A stretch of 64,000 bases of DNA, from positions 310,001-374,000 of the forward strand of contig NZ_CAJPUX010000001.1 in the NCBI RefSeq assembly GCF_905397285.1, in the 5' to 3' direction. Below, piece by piece: positions 53,946-63,316 of this stretch (position 1 is the first letter of the stretch; every line of letters begins with the position of its first letter). The position numbers were made by a program, and so were the translations under genes. Source of the stretch: Cupriavidus plantarum (GTDB lineage: Bacteria > Pseudomonadota > Gammaproteobacteria > Burkholderiales > Burkholderiaceae). The notes below the pieces were generated by a model. The model made no database searches, was not told the DNA's origin, and worked only from the letters and a program-made list of their open reading frames with translations.

Positions 53946-54674
53946 ATGGATTACAACTGGCATTGGGGAGTCTTCCTCGAGCAGGCCGCGCAGAACGAGA
54001 CGTACCTCGACTGGATGATCTCCGGTCTCAAGGTCACGCTCGCGCTCGGGCTCACCTCGTGGGTCATCGCCCTCGTCATCGGATCGGTGCTCGGCGTGCT
54101 GCGCACCGTTCCCAACAAATTCCTGTCGGGCATCGCGGCGTGGTACGTCGAGATCTTCCGCAATATTCCGCTGCTCGTGCAGCTGTTCATCTGGTACTTC
54201 GTGATTCCCGAGCTGCTGCCGTTCGGTGAGGCGATCAAGCAGATGAACCCGTTCACGCAGCAGTTCCTGGCGGCCATGCTCTGCCTCGGCACCTTCACGG
54301 CCGCCCGGGTTTGCGAGCAGGTGCGCTCGGGTATCAATTCGCTGCCTCGCGGCCAACGCAACGCGGGCCTCGCCATGGGCTTCACGCTGCCGCAGACCTA
54401 TCGGCACGTGCTGCTGCCGATGGCGTTCCGCGTGATCGTCCCGCCGCTGACTTCCGAGTTCCTGAACATCTTCAAGAACTCCGCGGTCGCGTCGACGATC
54501 GGTCTGCTGGAGCTCGCGGCGCAGGGTCGCCAGCTGGTGGACTACACGGCACGGCCGTACGAGTCGTTCATCGCGGTGACGGTGATGTACATGCTGATCA
54601 ACGTGACGGTCATGCTGATCATGCGCTGGGTGGAAAAGCGCACGCGCGTGCCCGGCTTCATCGGCGGCAAGTAA
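53946..54674 (+). CDS. gltJ: Glutamate/aspartate ABC transporter permease
   Basis: A 242-residue inner-membrane permease (E. coli GltJ is 246). It begins with MDYNWHWGVFLEQ, has about five hydrophobic segments and the conserved EAA-type loop with GFTLPQTYRHVLLPMAFRV. GAGGA is well placed before the ATG. The gap to gltK is 9 bp. Confidence 0.95.
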   Translation: MDYNWHWGVFLEQAAQNETYLDWMISGLKVTLALGLTSWVIALVIGSVLGVLRTVPNKFLSGIAAWYVEIFRNIPLLVQLFIWYFVIPELLPFGEAIKQMNPFTQQFLAAMLCLGTFTAARVCEQVRSGINSLPRGQRNAGLAMGFTLPQTYRHVLLPMAFRVIVPPLTSEFLNIFKNSAVASTIGLLELAAQGRQLVDYTARPYESFIAVTVMYMLINVTVMLIMRWVEKRTRVPGFIGGK

Positions 54675-54683
54675 GGGGACACG

Positions 54684-55367
54684 ATGGCATACGACTTCGA
54701 TTTCAGCTCGATCAACCCCGCCACGCTGGAAGTGCTCGGCGAGGGCATGCTGGTCTCGCTGAAGATTACGGTGACCGCCGTGGTGGTGGGCATCGTCTGG
54801 GGCACGATCCTCGCGATGATGCGCCTGTCCTCGTTCAAGCCGCTCAACTGGTTTGCGCAGGGGTACGTCAGCATCTTCCGGTCCATTCCGCTGGTGATGG
54901 TGCTGTTGTGGTTCTTCCTGATCATCCCGCAGGTGTTGCAGAAGCTCTTCAACCTGTCGCCGGCTACCGATCTGCGCATGACGTCGGCGCTGATCGCGTT
55001 CGCGCTGTTCGAGGCCGCGTACTACTCGGAGATCATCCGCGCGGGTATCCAGAGCGTGTCGCGCGGCCAGATGTTCGCGGCGCAGGCCCTGGGCATGACC
55101 TACGGCCAGACGATGCGCCTCGTGATCCTGCCGCAGGCCTTCCGCAACATGGTGCCGCTGCTGCTGACGCAGGGCATCATCCTGTTCCAGGATACTTCGC
55201 TCGTCTACGTGAGCGCGCTGGCGGACTTCTTCGGCCAGGCCTACGGCATTGGCGAGCGTGACGGCCGGATCGTCGAACTGCTGCTGTTCGCGGGCCTGGT
55301 CTACTTTGTTATCTGCTTCTCCGCTTCGCTGCTGGTCAAGCGTTACCAGAAAAAGGTGGCTGTATGA
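54684..55367 (+). CDS. gltK: Glutamate/aspartate ABC transporter permease
   Basis: A 227-residue permease (E. coli GltK is 224). It starts [15 protein letters not shown] and carries the His/Glu/Gln-family permease signature, with [20 protein letters not shown] as the EAA loop. AGGGG lies upstream. Its stop codon overlaps the gltL start (ATGA, 55364-55367). Confidence 0.95.
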   Translation: MAYDFDFSSINPATLEVLGEGMLVSLKITVTAVVVGIVWGTILAMMRLSSFKPLNWFAQGYVSIFRSIPLVMVLLWFFLIIPQVLQKLFNLSPATDLRMTSALIAFALFEAAYYSEIIRAGIQSVSRGQMFAAQALGMTYGQTMRLVILPQAFRNMVPLLLTQGIILFQDTSLVYVSALADFFGQAYGIGERDGRIVELLLFAGLVYFVICFSASLLVKRYQKKVAV

Positions 55368-56098
55368 TCGAAATCAATAACGTTTCCAAGTGGTACGGCG
55401 CTTTCCAGGTGCTGACCGACTGCACCACCCAGGTCGCCAAGGGTGAAGTGGTGGTAGTGTGCGGCCCGTCGGGTTCGGGCAAGTCGACGCTGATCAAGAC
55501 CGTGAACGCGCTCGAACCGTTCCAGAAGGGCGACATCCTCGTGGATGGCACCTCGGTCGGCAATCCGAAGACCAACCTGCCGAAGCTGCGTTCGCGCGTC
55601 GGCATGGTGTTCCAGAACTTCGAACTGTTCCCGCACCTGTCGATCACCGAGAACCTGACCATCGCGCAGATGAAGGTGCTCGGCCGCTCGAAGGAAGAGG
55701 CTACAGCGAAGGGCCTGAAGTACCTCGAGCGCGTGGGCTTGAAGAGCCAGGCGTCCAAGTACCCCGGCCAGCTGTCGGGCGGCCAGCAGCAGCGCGTGGC
55801 CATTGCGCGCGCGCTGTCGATGGATCCCATCTGCATGCTGTTCGACGAACCGACTTCCGCGCTCGACCCGGAAATGGTGAACGAAGTGCTGGACGTGATG
55901 GTGCAACTCGCGCAGGAAGGCATGACCATGATGTGCGTGACCCACGAGATGGGCTTCGCGCGCAAGGTGGCTAACCGTGTGATCTTCATGGACGCCGGCA
56001 AGATCGTCGAGGATTGCCCGAAGGAAGAGTTCTTCGGCAACAGCGAGGCGCGCTCGGACCGCGCCAAGCAGTTCCTCTCCAAGATCCTGCAGCATTGA
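55364..56098 (+). CDS. gltL: Glutamate/aspartate ABC transporter ATP-binding protein
   Basis: A 244-residue ATPase (E. coli GltL is 241). Walker [11 protein letters not shown] (about 35-44), signature [15 protein letters not shown], Walker [16 protein letters not shown] and the H-loop [12 protein letters not shown] are intact. It is translationally coupled to gltK and is the last gene of the transporter operon, followed by a strong hairpin without a T-run. Confidence 0.97.
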   Translation: MIEINNVSKWYGAFQVLTDCTTQVAKGEVVVVCGPSGSGKSTLIKTVNALEPFQKGDILVDGTSVGNPKTNLPKLRSRVGMVFQNFELFPHLSITENLTIAQMKVLGRSKEEATAKGLKYLERVGLKSQASKYPGQLSGGQQQRVAIARALSMDPICMLFDEPTSALDPEMVNEVLDVMVQLAQEGMTMMCVTHEMGFARKVANRVIFMDAGKIVEDCPKEEFFGNSEARSDRAKQFLSKILQH

Positions 56099-56108
56099 AC
56101 CTGCTGTA

Positions 56109-56135
56109 CCCCCGCGTGCCGCTGGCATGCGGGGG
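56109..56135 (+). terminator. Strong hairpin between gltL and the LysR gene
   Basis: CCCCCGCGTGCC and GGCATGCGGGGG form a 12-bp stem with one G-U pair and a 3-base loop, beginning 11 bp after the gltL stop and ending 11 bp before the LysR start. No T-run follows, so it may act as a weak terminator or mRNA stabiliser. Confidence 0.6.
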
Positions 56136-56146
56136 CCGCAGTCCTT

Positions 56147-57106
56147 ATGCCGATGAATTCCGACGATCTGTCGATATTCGCGCTCGTTGCGGATTCCGGC
56201 AGTTTCTCCGCCGCCGCGCTCGCCGGTGGTGTCGATGCCTCCAGTATCAGCCGTCGCGTGACCCAGCTCGAAAAGCAGCTGGGCACACGCCTGTTCCATC
56301 GCACCGGTCGAGGCGTCTCGCTGACCGAGCAGGGCAGCGCGCTGCTGGTCCACGCGCGGCAGATCCGCGACGCGCTGGCCGCCGCCGAATCGGCGGTATC
56401 GAACAACGCGGGCCTGGGGCCCACTCGCATCCGCATCGCCGCGCAGCCCACCATCGCGCGCACCGTGTTCGGCGATCTCTACCACGTCCTGCACCGCCAG
56501 TTTCCGCGCACGCGTCTGCATTTCACCGAAGGCCTGGCCAGCAGCATCCTCGCCGATCTGCAGGCGGGCACGATCGACATCGCGATTCTCTATCGTCCCG
56601 AGTATCCGGGGAGCATGAGCTACGAGCCCCTGCTGATGGAGCGCCTGTATCTGCTGACGCCGCCGGGGTTCGCGATGACGCAGGCGCGCGTGGATGCGCA
56701 GGGCCTGCAGGGCGTGCCGATGATCCTGCCGAGCACGCACCACGGCATCCGCGTCTTCGTGGAGGCGATGGCCGCGCGCCGCGGGCACAGCGTGCAACTG
56801 GCACTGGAAAGCGACGGCTCCAATGCGATTACCGCGGCGCTTGTCCACAAGGGCTGCGGCTGCACGGTGCTGCCGCTCGCGGCCGTGCCCGACGATATCG
56901 CCGCGGGCCGGCTCCGCGGCTTTCCACTGCGCGGCGACGATGCCGAACGCTGTATCAGCCTCGTGCTCGGCCGCACGGACCTCGAACCCGCGACACTATG
57001 GGCGCTTGGCGCCGCGATTCGCGAGGTGGCGACCGGTCTCGTGAAGACCGGCGCGTGGCCGGGCGCGCGGCTCCTTACTGCTGATCGAGCCGCGCCGCAG
57101 GCGTGA
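56147..57106 (+). CDS. LysR-family transcriptional regulator
   Basis: A 319-residue LysR protein. The HTH region (LSIFALVADSGSFSAAALAG and VDASSISRRVTQLEKQLGTRL) is clear, followed by an effector domain with IAAQPTIARTVFGDLYHVL. ATG 56147 or the in-frame ATG 56153 may start it. It converges on the ThDP-enzyme gene and overlaps its 3-prime end by 32 bp. It may regulate that operon or the glt genes; the sequence gives no direct evidence. Confidence 0.9.
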   Translation: MPMNSDDLSIFALVADSGSFSAAALAGGVDASSISRRVTQLEKQLGTRLFHRTGRGVSLTEQGSALLVHARQIRDALAAAESAVSNNAGLGPTRIRIAAQPTIARTVFGDLYHVLHRQFPRTRLHFTEGLASSILADLQAGTIDIAILYRPEYPGSMSYEPLLMERLYLLTPPGFAMTQARVDAQGLQGVPMILPSTHHGIRVFVEAMAARRGHSVQLALESDGSNAITAALVHKGCGCTVLPLAAVPDDIAAGRLRGFPLRGDDAERCISLVLGRTDLEPATLWALGAAIREVATGLVKTGAWPGARLLTADRAAPQA

Positions 57107-58757
57107 TCTGTGCCGGATCCGTGACCAGTTCCAGCACCGCCGCGCGGCCCGCCGCCCGCGCGCGCCCAAGCGCGGCCGGGAAGTCCGACTCATGCTCCAC
57201 GCGCTCGGCATACGCGCCAAATGACTTGGCCAGCGCGATGAAGTCGGGGTTCTGAAGCGTCGTGGCCGAGATGCGGCCCGGATACTCGCGCTCCTGATGC
57301 ATGCGGATCGTCCCAAGCATGCCGTTGTTCACGACAATTACGATGACCGCCGCGCCGAACTGCATCGCCGTGGCCAGTTCCTGCGGGTACATCATGAAGC
57401 AGCCGTCGCCGGCAAAGCAGACCACCGTGCGTTCCGGCGCGGCGAGCTTGGCCGCAATCGCGGCGGGCAGGCCGTAGCCCATCGCCCCATTGGTCGGCGC
57501 CAGCTCCGTGCCGAGCTGCTTGTATCGATAGAAGCGATGCACCCACACCGTGTAGTTGCCGGCGCCGTTGGTGATGACCGCATCGTCGGGCAGCGTGTTC
57601 GACAGATGCGCCACCACCGACGACATCTCCACGCCACGCTGCGAGGCGCCGCGGGCCAGCGGCGTGTTGTGCGCCACGTAGGCGGCGCGCGCGGCTTCGG
57701 TCCAGCCATGCCAGGGCAGATCCGCCCCCTCTGGCTTCAGTGCCGAGAATGCGATCGCGGCATTGGAGACCGATGCGTTGATCGGCAGGTCCGCGAGAAA
57801 CACGCGACCGAGCTCTTCCGGGTCCGCATGCACGTGCACGAGCCGCTGGACAGGACGCGGGCTGCGGATCAGTTCGTAGTTGCCGGACGTGACTTCCGAC
57901 AGCCGGCTGCCGATCACGATCAGCAGGTCGGCTTCGCCAACCATGCGCGATAGCGCGGGCGACACGCCGAGGCCCAGCTGGCCGACGTAATGACCATCGC
58001 GGTTGTCCAGCACGTCCTGACGGCGGAACGACGCGGCGACGGGCAGGTTCCATGCCGTCGCGAACGCGCGCAGGGCGTCTTGCGCGGGCGCGGTCCACCC
58101 CGTGCCACCGACCACCAGGAGCGGGCGATGCGCTTCCCGCAGCAGCGTCGCCAGTTCGGCCGGCGCGGCCGCATCGGGCGCGGCTTCGCTCACGCGCGCC
58201 GGCGGCACGTCGGCCACCTCGGCCGCGCCGAACAGCACGTCCTCGGGCAGGGCTACGACCACGGGCCCCTTGCGGCCCGACATCGCCACGCTGAACGCGC
58301 GGCTCACGATCTCGGGAATGCGCGCGATGTCCTCGATCTCGGTCGCCCATTTGGCGAGCCCGCCAAACACGCGCCGATAGTCAACTTCCTGGAAGCCTTC
58401 GCGCTCCTTGATCTGGTTGGCCACCTGGCCGACGAACAGGATCATGGGCGTGGAGTCCTGCATCGCGGTATGCACGCCGTTGGCCGCATGCGTGGCACCG
58501 GGACCGCGCGTGACGAACGCGATGCCAGGACGGCCCGTCAGCTTGCCGTAGCCGTCCGCCATGTTCGACGCGGCGCCTTCATGGCGCGTGACGATCGTGC
58601 GGATGCTGTCGTGGTCCGCCAGCGCGTCGAGCACGGGCAGGTAGCTTTCGCCGGGGACGCAGTAGATGGTGTCCACGTGGTTGCGCCGCAGCGCTTCCAC
58701 GAGGATCTGGCCGCCGTTGCGGGAAGGAGAGGTCTGAATGGTGGTCATCGGGAACAT
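57075..58757 (-). CDS. Thiamine diphosphate-dependent enzyme (acetolactate synthase large-subunit-like)
   Basis: A 560-residue ThDP enzyme. The catalytic glutamate is in VTRHEGAASNMADGYGKLTG (near Glu60), and the ThDP-binding motif GDGCFMMYPQELATAMQFG continues to NNGMLG (about 450-485). These place it among acetolactate synthase-like decarboxylases and benzoylformate/oxalyl-CoA decarboxylases. Its ATG (58757) overlaps the TAA of the upstream Bug protein gene (TAATG); ATG 58748 is an alternative. There is no small regulatory subunit gene, so it is unlikely to be the branched-chain biosynthetic enzyme. The substrate is unknown. Confidence 0.88.
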   Translation of the reverse strand: MFPMTTIQTSPSRNGGQILVEALRRNHVDTIYCVPGESYLPVLDALADHDSIRTIVTRHEGAASNMADGYGKLTGRPGIAFVTRGPGATHAANGVHTAMQDSTPMILFVGQVANQIKEREGFQEVDYRRVFGGLAKWATEIEDIARIPEIVSRAFSVAMSGRKGPVVVALPEDVLFGAAEVADVPPARVSEAAPDAAAPAELATLLREAHRPLLVVGGTGWTAPAQDALRAFATAWNLPVAASFRRQDVLDNRDGHYVGQLGLGVSPALSRMVGEADLLIVIGSRLSEVTSGNYELIRSPRPVQRLVHVHADPEELGRVFLADLPINASVSNAAIAFSALKPEGADLPWHGWTEAARAAYVAHNTPLARGASQRGVEMSSVVAHLSNTLPDDAVITNGAGNYTVWVHRFYRYKQLGTELAPTNGAMGYGLPAAIAAKLAAPERTVVCFAGDGCFMMYPQELATAMQFGAAVIVIVVNNGMLGTIRMHQEREYPGRISATTLQNPDFIALAKSFGAYAERVEHESDFPAALGRARAAGRAAVLELVTDPAQITPAARLDQQ

Positions 58758-59770
58758 TAATCGAGCGTGGGGTTCAGCGTCGGGGCGATCCTGGCCCAGC
58801 GCTTTGCGTCCTCGTTGATGAACGCGGCAAACGCGGCGGGATCGCTGCCCACGTACTGCGAGCTCGCGCTCTCCAGCACGTGCTTGAACTCCGGCGTGCG
58901 CATGTAGTCGAGCGACGCCTTCTCCAGCCTGGCGACGATATCGGCGGGGGTATTGGCCGGCGCGAAGAGGCCGTACCACGCGTACGATTCAAAGCCCTTG
59001 AGGTCCTTGACCCCAGACTCTTCGACGGTGGGCACGTCGGGCAGCTGCGACGCGCGCTGCTTGCCCGTGACGGCGATGGCCTTGGCCTTGCCGCTCTTGA
59101 TCATCGGTACCACGGCGATCGTGCTGTCGATCAGCATCGGCACATGGCCGCCGACAAGGTCGTTGATGGCCGGCGCCGAACCCTTGAACGGGATATGGTT
59201 CATCTCGAGCTTCGTCATGTTCTTGAGGAGCTCGCCCGTCATATGCTGGGTCGTGCCATTGCCGGCGGACGCCCACGAGAAATTGCCCTTCTGCGCGCGG
59301 ATGTACGCGATCAGTTCCTGAAGGTTGTTCACGGGCACGGACGGATGCACGACGATCACCTGCGGCACCTTGAGCAGGTTGGTGATGGGCTTGAGGTCCG
59401 TCTTCGCGTCGAACGGCATCTTCTTGTAGAGATGCTGGTTGATGACGATCGGGCCGCTGGCCGTGATCATCAGCGTGTAGCCGTCCGGCTTGGCTTTTGC
59501 GACGAGGTTGGTGCCGATGTTGCCGCCCGCGCCGGCGCGGTTGTCGATCACGAACGGCTGGCCGAGCGCTTCCGAGAGGCCCTTCGACAGCGGCCGCGCG
59601 GCAATGTCCGACGGACCGCCGGCGGGCCAGGGCACCACGATGGTCACGGCCTTCTCGGGCCAGGCCGCGCTGGCGGTTCCCGCCAGCATCGCCGTCATCA
59701 GTGCGGCGGCGCCCCATGCCCATTGCCGCAGCGTCGCGCGTTTCTTCGAAATCTGCTTCGAGCCCAACAT
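58757..59770 (-). CDS. Bug-family (TctC-type) periplasmic substrate-binding protein
   Basis: A 337-residue extracytoplasmic solute receptor of the tripartite tricarboxylate transporter type. The signal peptide (LRQWAWGAAALMTAMLAGTASA) is followed by AWPEKAVTIVVPWPAGGPSD and IDNRAGAGGNIGTNLVAKA, both diagnostic. Bug proteins bind carboxylates such as tricarboxylates, aromatic acids and amino acids. No TctA/TctB membrane genes are adjacent, which is common in Burkholderiaceae. AGGAG precedes the ATG. It is coupled to the ThDP-enzyme gene, suggesting that the bound acid is the enzyme's substrate. Confidence 0.95.
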   Translation of the reverse strand: MLGSKQISKKRATLRQWAWGAAALMTAMLAGTASAAWPEKAVTIVVPWPAGGPSDIAARPLSKGLSEALGQPFVIDNRAGAGGNIGTNLVAKAKPDGYTLMITASGPIVINQHLYKKMPFDAKTDLKPITNLLKVPQVIVVHPSVPVNNLQELIAYIRAQKGNFSWASAGNGTTQHMTGELLKNMTKLEMNHIPFKGSAPAINDLVGGHVPMLIDSTIAVVPMIKSGKAKAIAVTGKQRASQLPDVPTVEESGVKDLKGFESYAWYGLFAPANTPADIVARLEKASLDYMRTPEFKHVLESASSQYVGSDPAAFAAFINEDAKRWARIAPTLNPTLD

Positions 59771-59879
59771 CCTTCTGTCTCCTGATCGTTCAAATCCGAT
59801 CGCGAAGTATCTCAGGCGGATGCAGGGTGTGAGAGGTGGCTAGCGCAGACCTGTTTTTCGCAAAACGCAAAGCTGCCGG

Positions 59880-60710
59880 TCAGGTGCAGGCAGTATTGGC
59901 GGCGTTCTTGGCCTGGACTTCGGGCGGAATCGGCACAGTCAGCGTCATCGTCGGCAGGCCGTTCTCGAACATCATCAGTTCGCCTGGGGCGAAGCGCGTC
60001 CAGGTCTCGTTATCCGTGAGCGGCGCGGTGGCGATGACGGCCACCCGGTCGTCCGGCGTGGTGACCTGCGCGAAATCGATCGACAGATCCGCGTCGATCA
60101 GATGGGCCTCGGAGAACGGCCACTGGCGCACGATGTAGTAAAGGTACGTCGAGCAGTGCGCGAACAGCGCCTGCCCGTTGCACAGCAGGTAGTTGAAGAC
60201 GCCGTGCAGCGTGATGTCGCGCGTGATGTCGGCCAGCGCGTGGCACAGTTCGTTCAGTGGCGGCTGTGAGCCCGGAAACCGCTTGCGCAGGCCCTGCATC
60301 AGCGTGCAGAACGCGAGTTCGCTGTCGGTATCGCCCACGGGCTGGTACACGCCCGACAAAAACGGGCTGAAATTCTTCAGGTCGCCGTTGTGGGCGAAGA
60401 TCCAGTGCCGGCCCCACAGTTCGCGCATGAACGGATGGCAGTTCTCCAGCCGCACGGTCCCTTGCGTGGCCTTTCGGATATGAGAGATCACGTTCTTGGA
60501 CTTGATCGGGTAGCGCTTGATCAGGTCCGCGACCGGAGAGGTGCCGGCGGACTGATTGTCGATGAACAGGCGGCAGGCCTTGTCCTCGAAGAACGCCACC
60601 CCGAATCCGTCGGAATGATGGTCGGTCAGGCCGCCGCGCAAGGCGAAGCCCGTAAAGGAGAACGTCACGTCGGTCGGCGTGGCGCAGTTCATGCCTAGCA
60701 ACTGGCACAT
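59880..60710 (-). CDS. Class II glutamine amidotransferase (YafJ-like)
   Basis: A 276-residue Ntn-hydrolase. The start at ATG 60710 puts the catalytic Cys at position 2 (MCQLLGMNC), as in the family; the upstream in-frame ATG at 60803 would bury it. The region HHSDGFGVAFF and WIFAHNGDLKNF (nucleophile-elbow partners) are typical of YafJ. It would release ammonia from glutamine, but no synthase partner is fused or adjacent. A possible promoter with TGATAAT in reverse lies at 60762-60768. Confidence 0.9.
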   Translation of the reverse strand: MCQLLGMNCATPTDVTFSFTGFALRGGLTDHHSDGFGVAFFEDKACRLFIDNQSAGTSPVADLIKRYPIKSKNVISHIRKATQGTVRLENCHPFMRELWGRHWIFAHNGDLKNFSPFLSGVYQPVGDTDSELAFCTLMQGLRKRFPGSQPPLNELCHALADITRDITLHGVFNYLLCNGQALFAHCSTYLYYIVRQWPFSEAHLIDADLSIDFAQVTTPDDRVAVIATAPLTDNETWTRFAPGELMMFENGLPTMTLTVPIPPEVQAKNAANTACT

Positions 60711-60860
60711 GGCGGGAACCCGGCGCGGCAGGGGGCTGCCGCTTTGCAATAGAATGCGCAGATTATCACGCGCGTGCGCGGCGCTGCCAAGCCGCCGCGG
60801 CATTCGCGTGTCACGCCCGCCCGTTCACCCCCCCGAACGCACACTGAGAGCGCCCCCGCC

Positions 60861-61934
60861 ATGAGCCAATACAAGATCGCAGTCATTCCCGGAGACGGCA
60901 TTGGAACGGAAGTCATGCCTGAAGGCATTCGCGCGATGGACGCCGCCGCGCGCCGCTTCGGCATCGATTTCCAGTGGGACCATTTCGATTTTTCGAGCTA
61001 CGCGTATTTCGAGAAGCACGGCAAGATGCTGCCGGACGACTGGTTCGACACGCTCACGAAGTACGACGCGATCTATTTCGGCGCGGTGGGCTGGCCCGCG
61101 AAAATGCCCGACCACGTGTCGCTGTGGGGCTCCCTGCTGCAATTCCGCCGGTCGTTCGACCAGTACGTAAACCTGCGCCCGGTGCGCCTGCTGCCGGGCA
61201 TCAAGAGCCCGCTGGCGGACCGCAAGCCCGGCGATATCGACTTCTACGTGGTGCGCGAGAACACCGAGGGCGAGTATTCGAGCATCGGCGGGCGCATGTT
61301 CCCGAACACGGACCGCGAGATCGTGGTGCAGGAAACCGTGATGAGCCGGACGGGCGTCGACCGCATTCTGAAGTTCGCGTTCGAGCTGGCGCAGAAACGG
61401 CCCAAGAAGCACCTGACCTCTGCGACCAAGTCCAACGGCATCTCGATCACGATGCCGTACTGGGACGAGCGCGTGGAGGCGATGGCCGCGAACTACCCGG
61501 GAATCAACGTCGACAAATACCACATCGACATCCTGACGGCGCATTTCGTCCAGCATCCCGACTGGTTCGACGTGGTCGTGGCCAGTAACCTGTTTGGCGA
61601 CATCCTGTCGGACCTCGGCCCGGCCTGCACGGGCACGATCGGCGTGGCGCCGTCGGCCAACATCAACCCCGACCGCACGTTCCCGAGCCTGTTCGAGCCC
61701 GTCCACGGCTCCGCGCCCGACATCGCGGGGCGCGGCATCGCCAACCCGATCGGCCAGATCTGGTGCGGCGGCATGATGCTCGAGCACCTCGGCCACCCGG
61801 AGGCGGGCGCCGCCGTGCTGGCCGCGATCGAGAAGGTGCTGGCGGCCGGCCCCGCGCACGCGCCGCTGACCCGCGACATCGGCGGCACCGCGAATACCGC
61901 CGATCTGGGCCGCGCGATCGCGGAGGCGCTGTGA
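60861..61934 (+). CDS. Tartrate dehydrogenase/decarboxylase-like (isopropylmalate dehydrogenase family)
   Basis: A 357-residue beta-decarboxylating dehydrogenase. The start MSQYKIAVIPGDGIGTEVM and the NAD segment LFEPVHGSAPDIAGRGIANP are typical of the family; IDFYVVRENTEGEYSSIGG fits the tartrate (TtuC)/D-malate branch rather than LeuB. ATG 60861 was chosen over 60774. The stop is overlapped by the next gene, a glycerate kinase-like gene, consistent with tartrate catabolism through glycerate, as in ttuC-ttuD clusters. The exact substrate is inferred. Confidence 0.92.
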   Translation: MSQYKIAVIPGDGIGTEVMPEGIRAMDAAARRFGIDFQWDHFDFSSYAYFEKHGKMLPDDWFDTLTKYDAIYFGAVGWPAKMPDHVSLWGSLLQFRRSFDQYVNLRPVRLLPGIKSPLADRKPGDIDFYVVRENTEGEYSSIGGRMFPNTDREIVVQETVMSRTGVDRILKFAFELAQKRPKKHLTSATKSNGISITMPYWDERVEAMAANYPGINVDKYHIDILTAHFVQHPDWFDVVVASNLFGDILSDLGPACTGTIGVAPSANINPDRTFPSLFEPVHGSAPDIAGRGIANPIGQIWCGGMMLEHLGHPEAGAAVLAAIEKVLAAGPAHAPLTRDIGGTANTADLGRAIAEAL

Positions 61935-63316
61935 GCGGCGCCGCGATGAGCCATCCCACCTCCACCTCGAATCCCACTCCCGATCCCGCACGCCATGCCG
62001 CTGAGGCGGTGCCGGACGCGCGCCGCGACAGTGCCCGCGCGCTGCTGCGGGAATCCTTCCGCGCGGCCGTGTCCGCCGCGGACCCGCTCGAGATCGTCGC
62101 CGCGCATCTGCCCCCGCCGCACGCGGGCGGCCGCACGCTGGTCGTCGGCGCCGGCAAAGCCGCCGCATCGATGGCCGCCGCGGTGGAGCGCGCGTACCAG
62201 GGCAGCGCCACGCTCGAGGGGCTGGTGGTCACGCGCTATGCGCACGGCATGCCGACCGACCATATTCGCGTGATCGAGGCTGGCCATCCGGTACCCGACG
62301 AGGCTGGCGAGCAGGCCGCCGCGGACATCCTCGCGCGCGTAAAGGCGCTGACCGAGAACGACCGGCTCATCGTGCTGGTCTCGGGCGGCGGCTCGAGCCT
62401 GCTGTCGCTGCCGGCCGAAGGCATTTCCATGGCCGACCTCAAGGCCACGACGCGCGAGCTGCTGCGTTGCGGCGCGCCGATCACCGACATGAACATCGTG
62501 CGCAAGCACATCTCGCGCATCCAGGGCGGCCGGCTCGCGCAGGCCAGCCGCGCGCCGGTGACGACGCTGATCGTCTCCGACGTGGCGGGCGACGACCCGA
62601 GCGCGATCGCGTCCGGCCCGACCGTGCCCGATCCCAGCACCTATGCCGACGCGCTGGCCATCCTGCGCCGCTTCGGCGCCAACGTGCCCGCCAGCGTCCA
62701 GTCCCATCTGGAACGCGGCGCGCGCGGGGAGATCGATGAGACGCCGAAGCCGGGCGACCCATTGTTCGGCCGCGTGGACAATCGCATGATCGCGACCGCC
62801 CACGGCAGCCTCGAAGCGGCCGCGGCGGTCTTCCGCGCGCATGGCATTCAACCCGTGGTGCTCGGCGACACGGTCACGGGCGAGGCGCGCGAGGTTGCGC
62901 AGGTCTACGCGGCGCTCGTACGCGAAATTCGCGCGTACAATGCGCCGTTCGCCGCCCCCGTGGCGCTGATTTCGGGCGGAGAATGCACGGTGACGCTGCC
63001 GGCGGGCGCGACCGGCGCGCGCGGCGGCCGCTGCTCCGAGTTCCTGCTGTCCCTCGTGGTCGAGCTCGGCGGCGCGCCCGGCGTGCACGCGATTGCGGCC
63101 GATACCGACGGTATCGACGGCTCCGAGGACAATGCCGGCGCGATCGCCGATCCGACCTCGCTCGCGCGGGCCGATGCCGCCGGCACACCCGCGCGACGCC
63201 AGCTCGACGCGCACGATGCCTGGGGCTTCTTCGACGCGATCGGAGACCTCGTGGTCACCGGGCCCACGCGCACCAATGTGAACGACTACCGCGCCATTCT
63301 GATTCTGCAACCATGA
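61931..63316 (+). CDS. Glycerate 2-kinase/hydroxypyruvate reductase-like (MOFRL family)
   Basis: A 461-residue protein of the TtuD/MOFRL family, which converts hydroxypyruvate or glycerate in tartrate catabolism. The N-terminal domain has [20 protein letters not shown] and [20 protein letters not shown], and the C-terminal MOFRL domain includes GGECTVTL and [19 protein letters not shown] 61931 is favoured because GGAGG is four bases upstream and it overlaps the preceding stop (GTGA); ATG 61946 is the alternative. The stop overlaps pyrC by ATGA. Confidence 0.9.
   Translation: MSGAAMSHPTSTSNPTPDPARHAAEAVPDARRDSARALLRESFRAAVSAADPLEIVAAHLPPPHAGGRTLVVGAGKAAASMAAAVERAYQGSATLEGLVVTRYAHGMPTDHIRVIEAGHPVPDEAGEQAAADILARVKALTENDRLIVLVSGGGSSLLSLPAEGISMADLKATTRELLRCGAPITDMNIVRKHISRIQGGRLAQASRAPVTTLIVSDVAGDDPSAIASGPTVPDPSTYADALAILRRFGANVPASVQSHLERGARGEIDETPKPGDPLFGRVDNRMIATAHGSLEAAAAVFRAHGIQPVVLGDTVTGEAREVAQVYAALVREIRAYNAPFAAPVALISGGECTVTLPAGATGARGGRCSEFLLSLVVELGGAPGVHAIAADTDGIDGSEDNAGAIADPTSLARADAAGTPARRQLDAHDAWGFFDAIGDLVVTGPTRTNVNDYRAILILQP

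Noticed and set aside
57075..58757. Calling the ThDP enzyme the biosynthetic acetolactate synthase IlvB
   Set aside because: There is no small regulatory subunit, no other ilv gene and a Bug receptor as partner; the family includes many decarboxylases.
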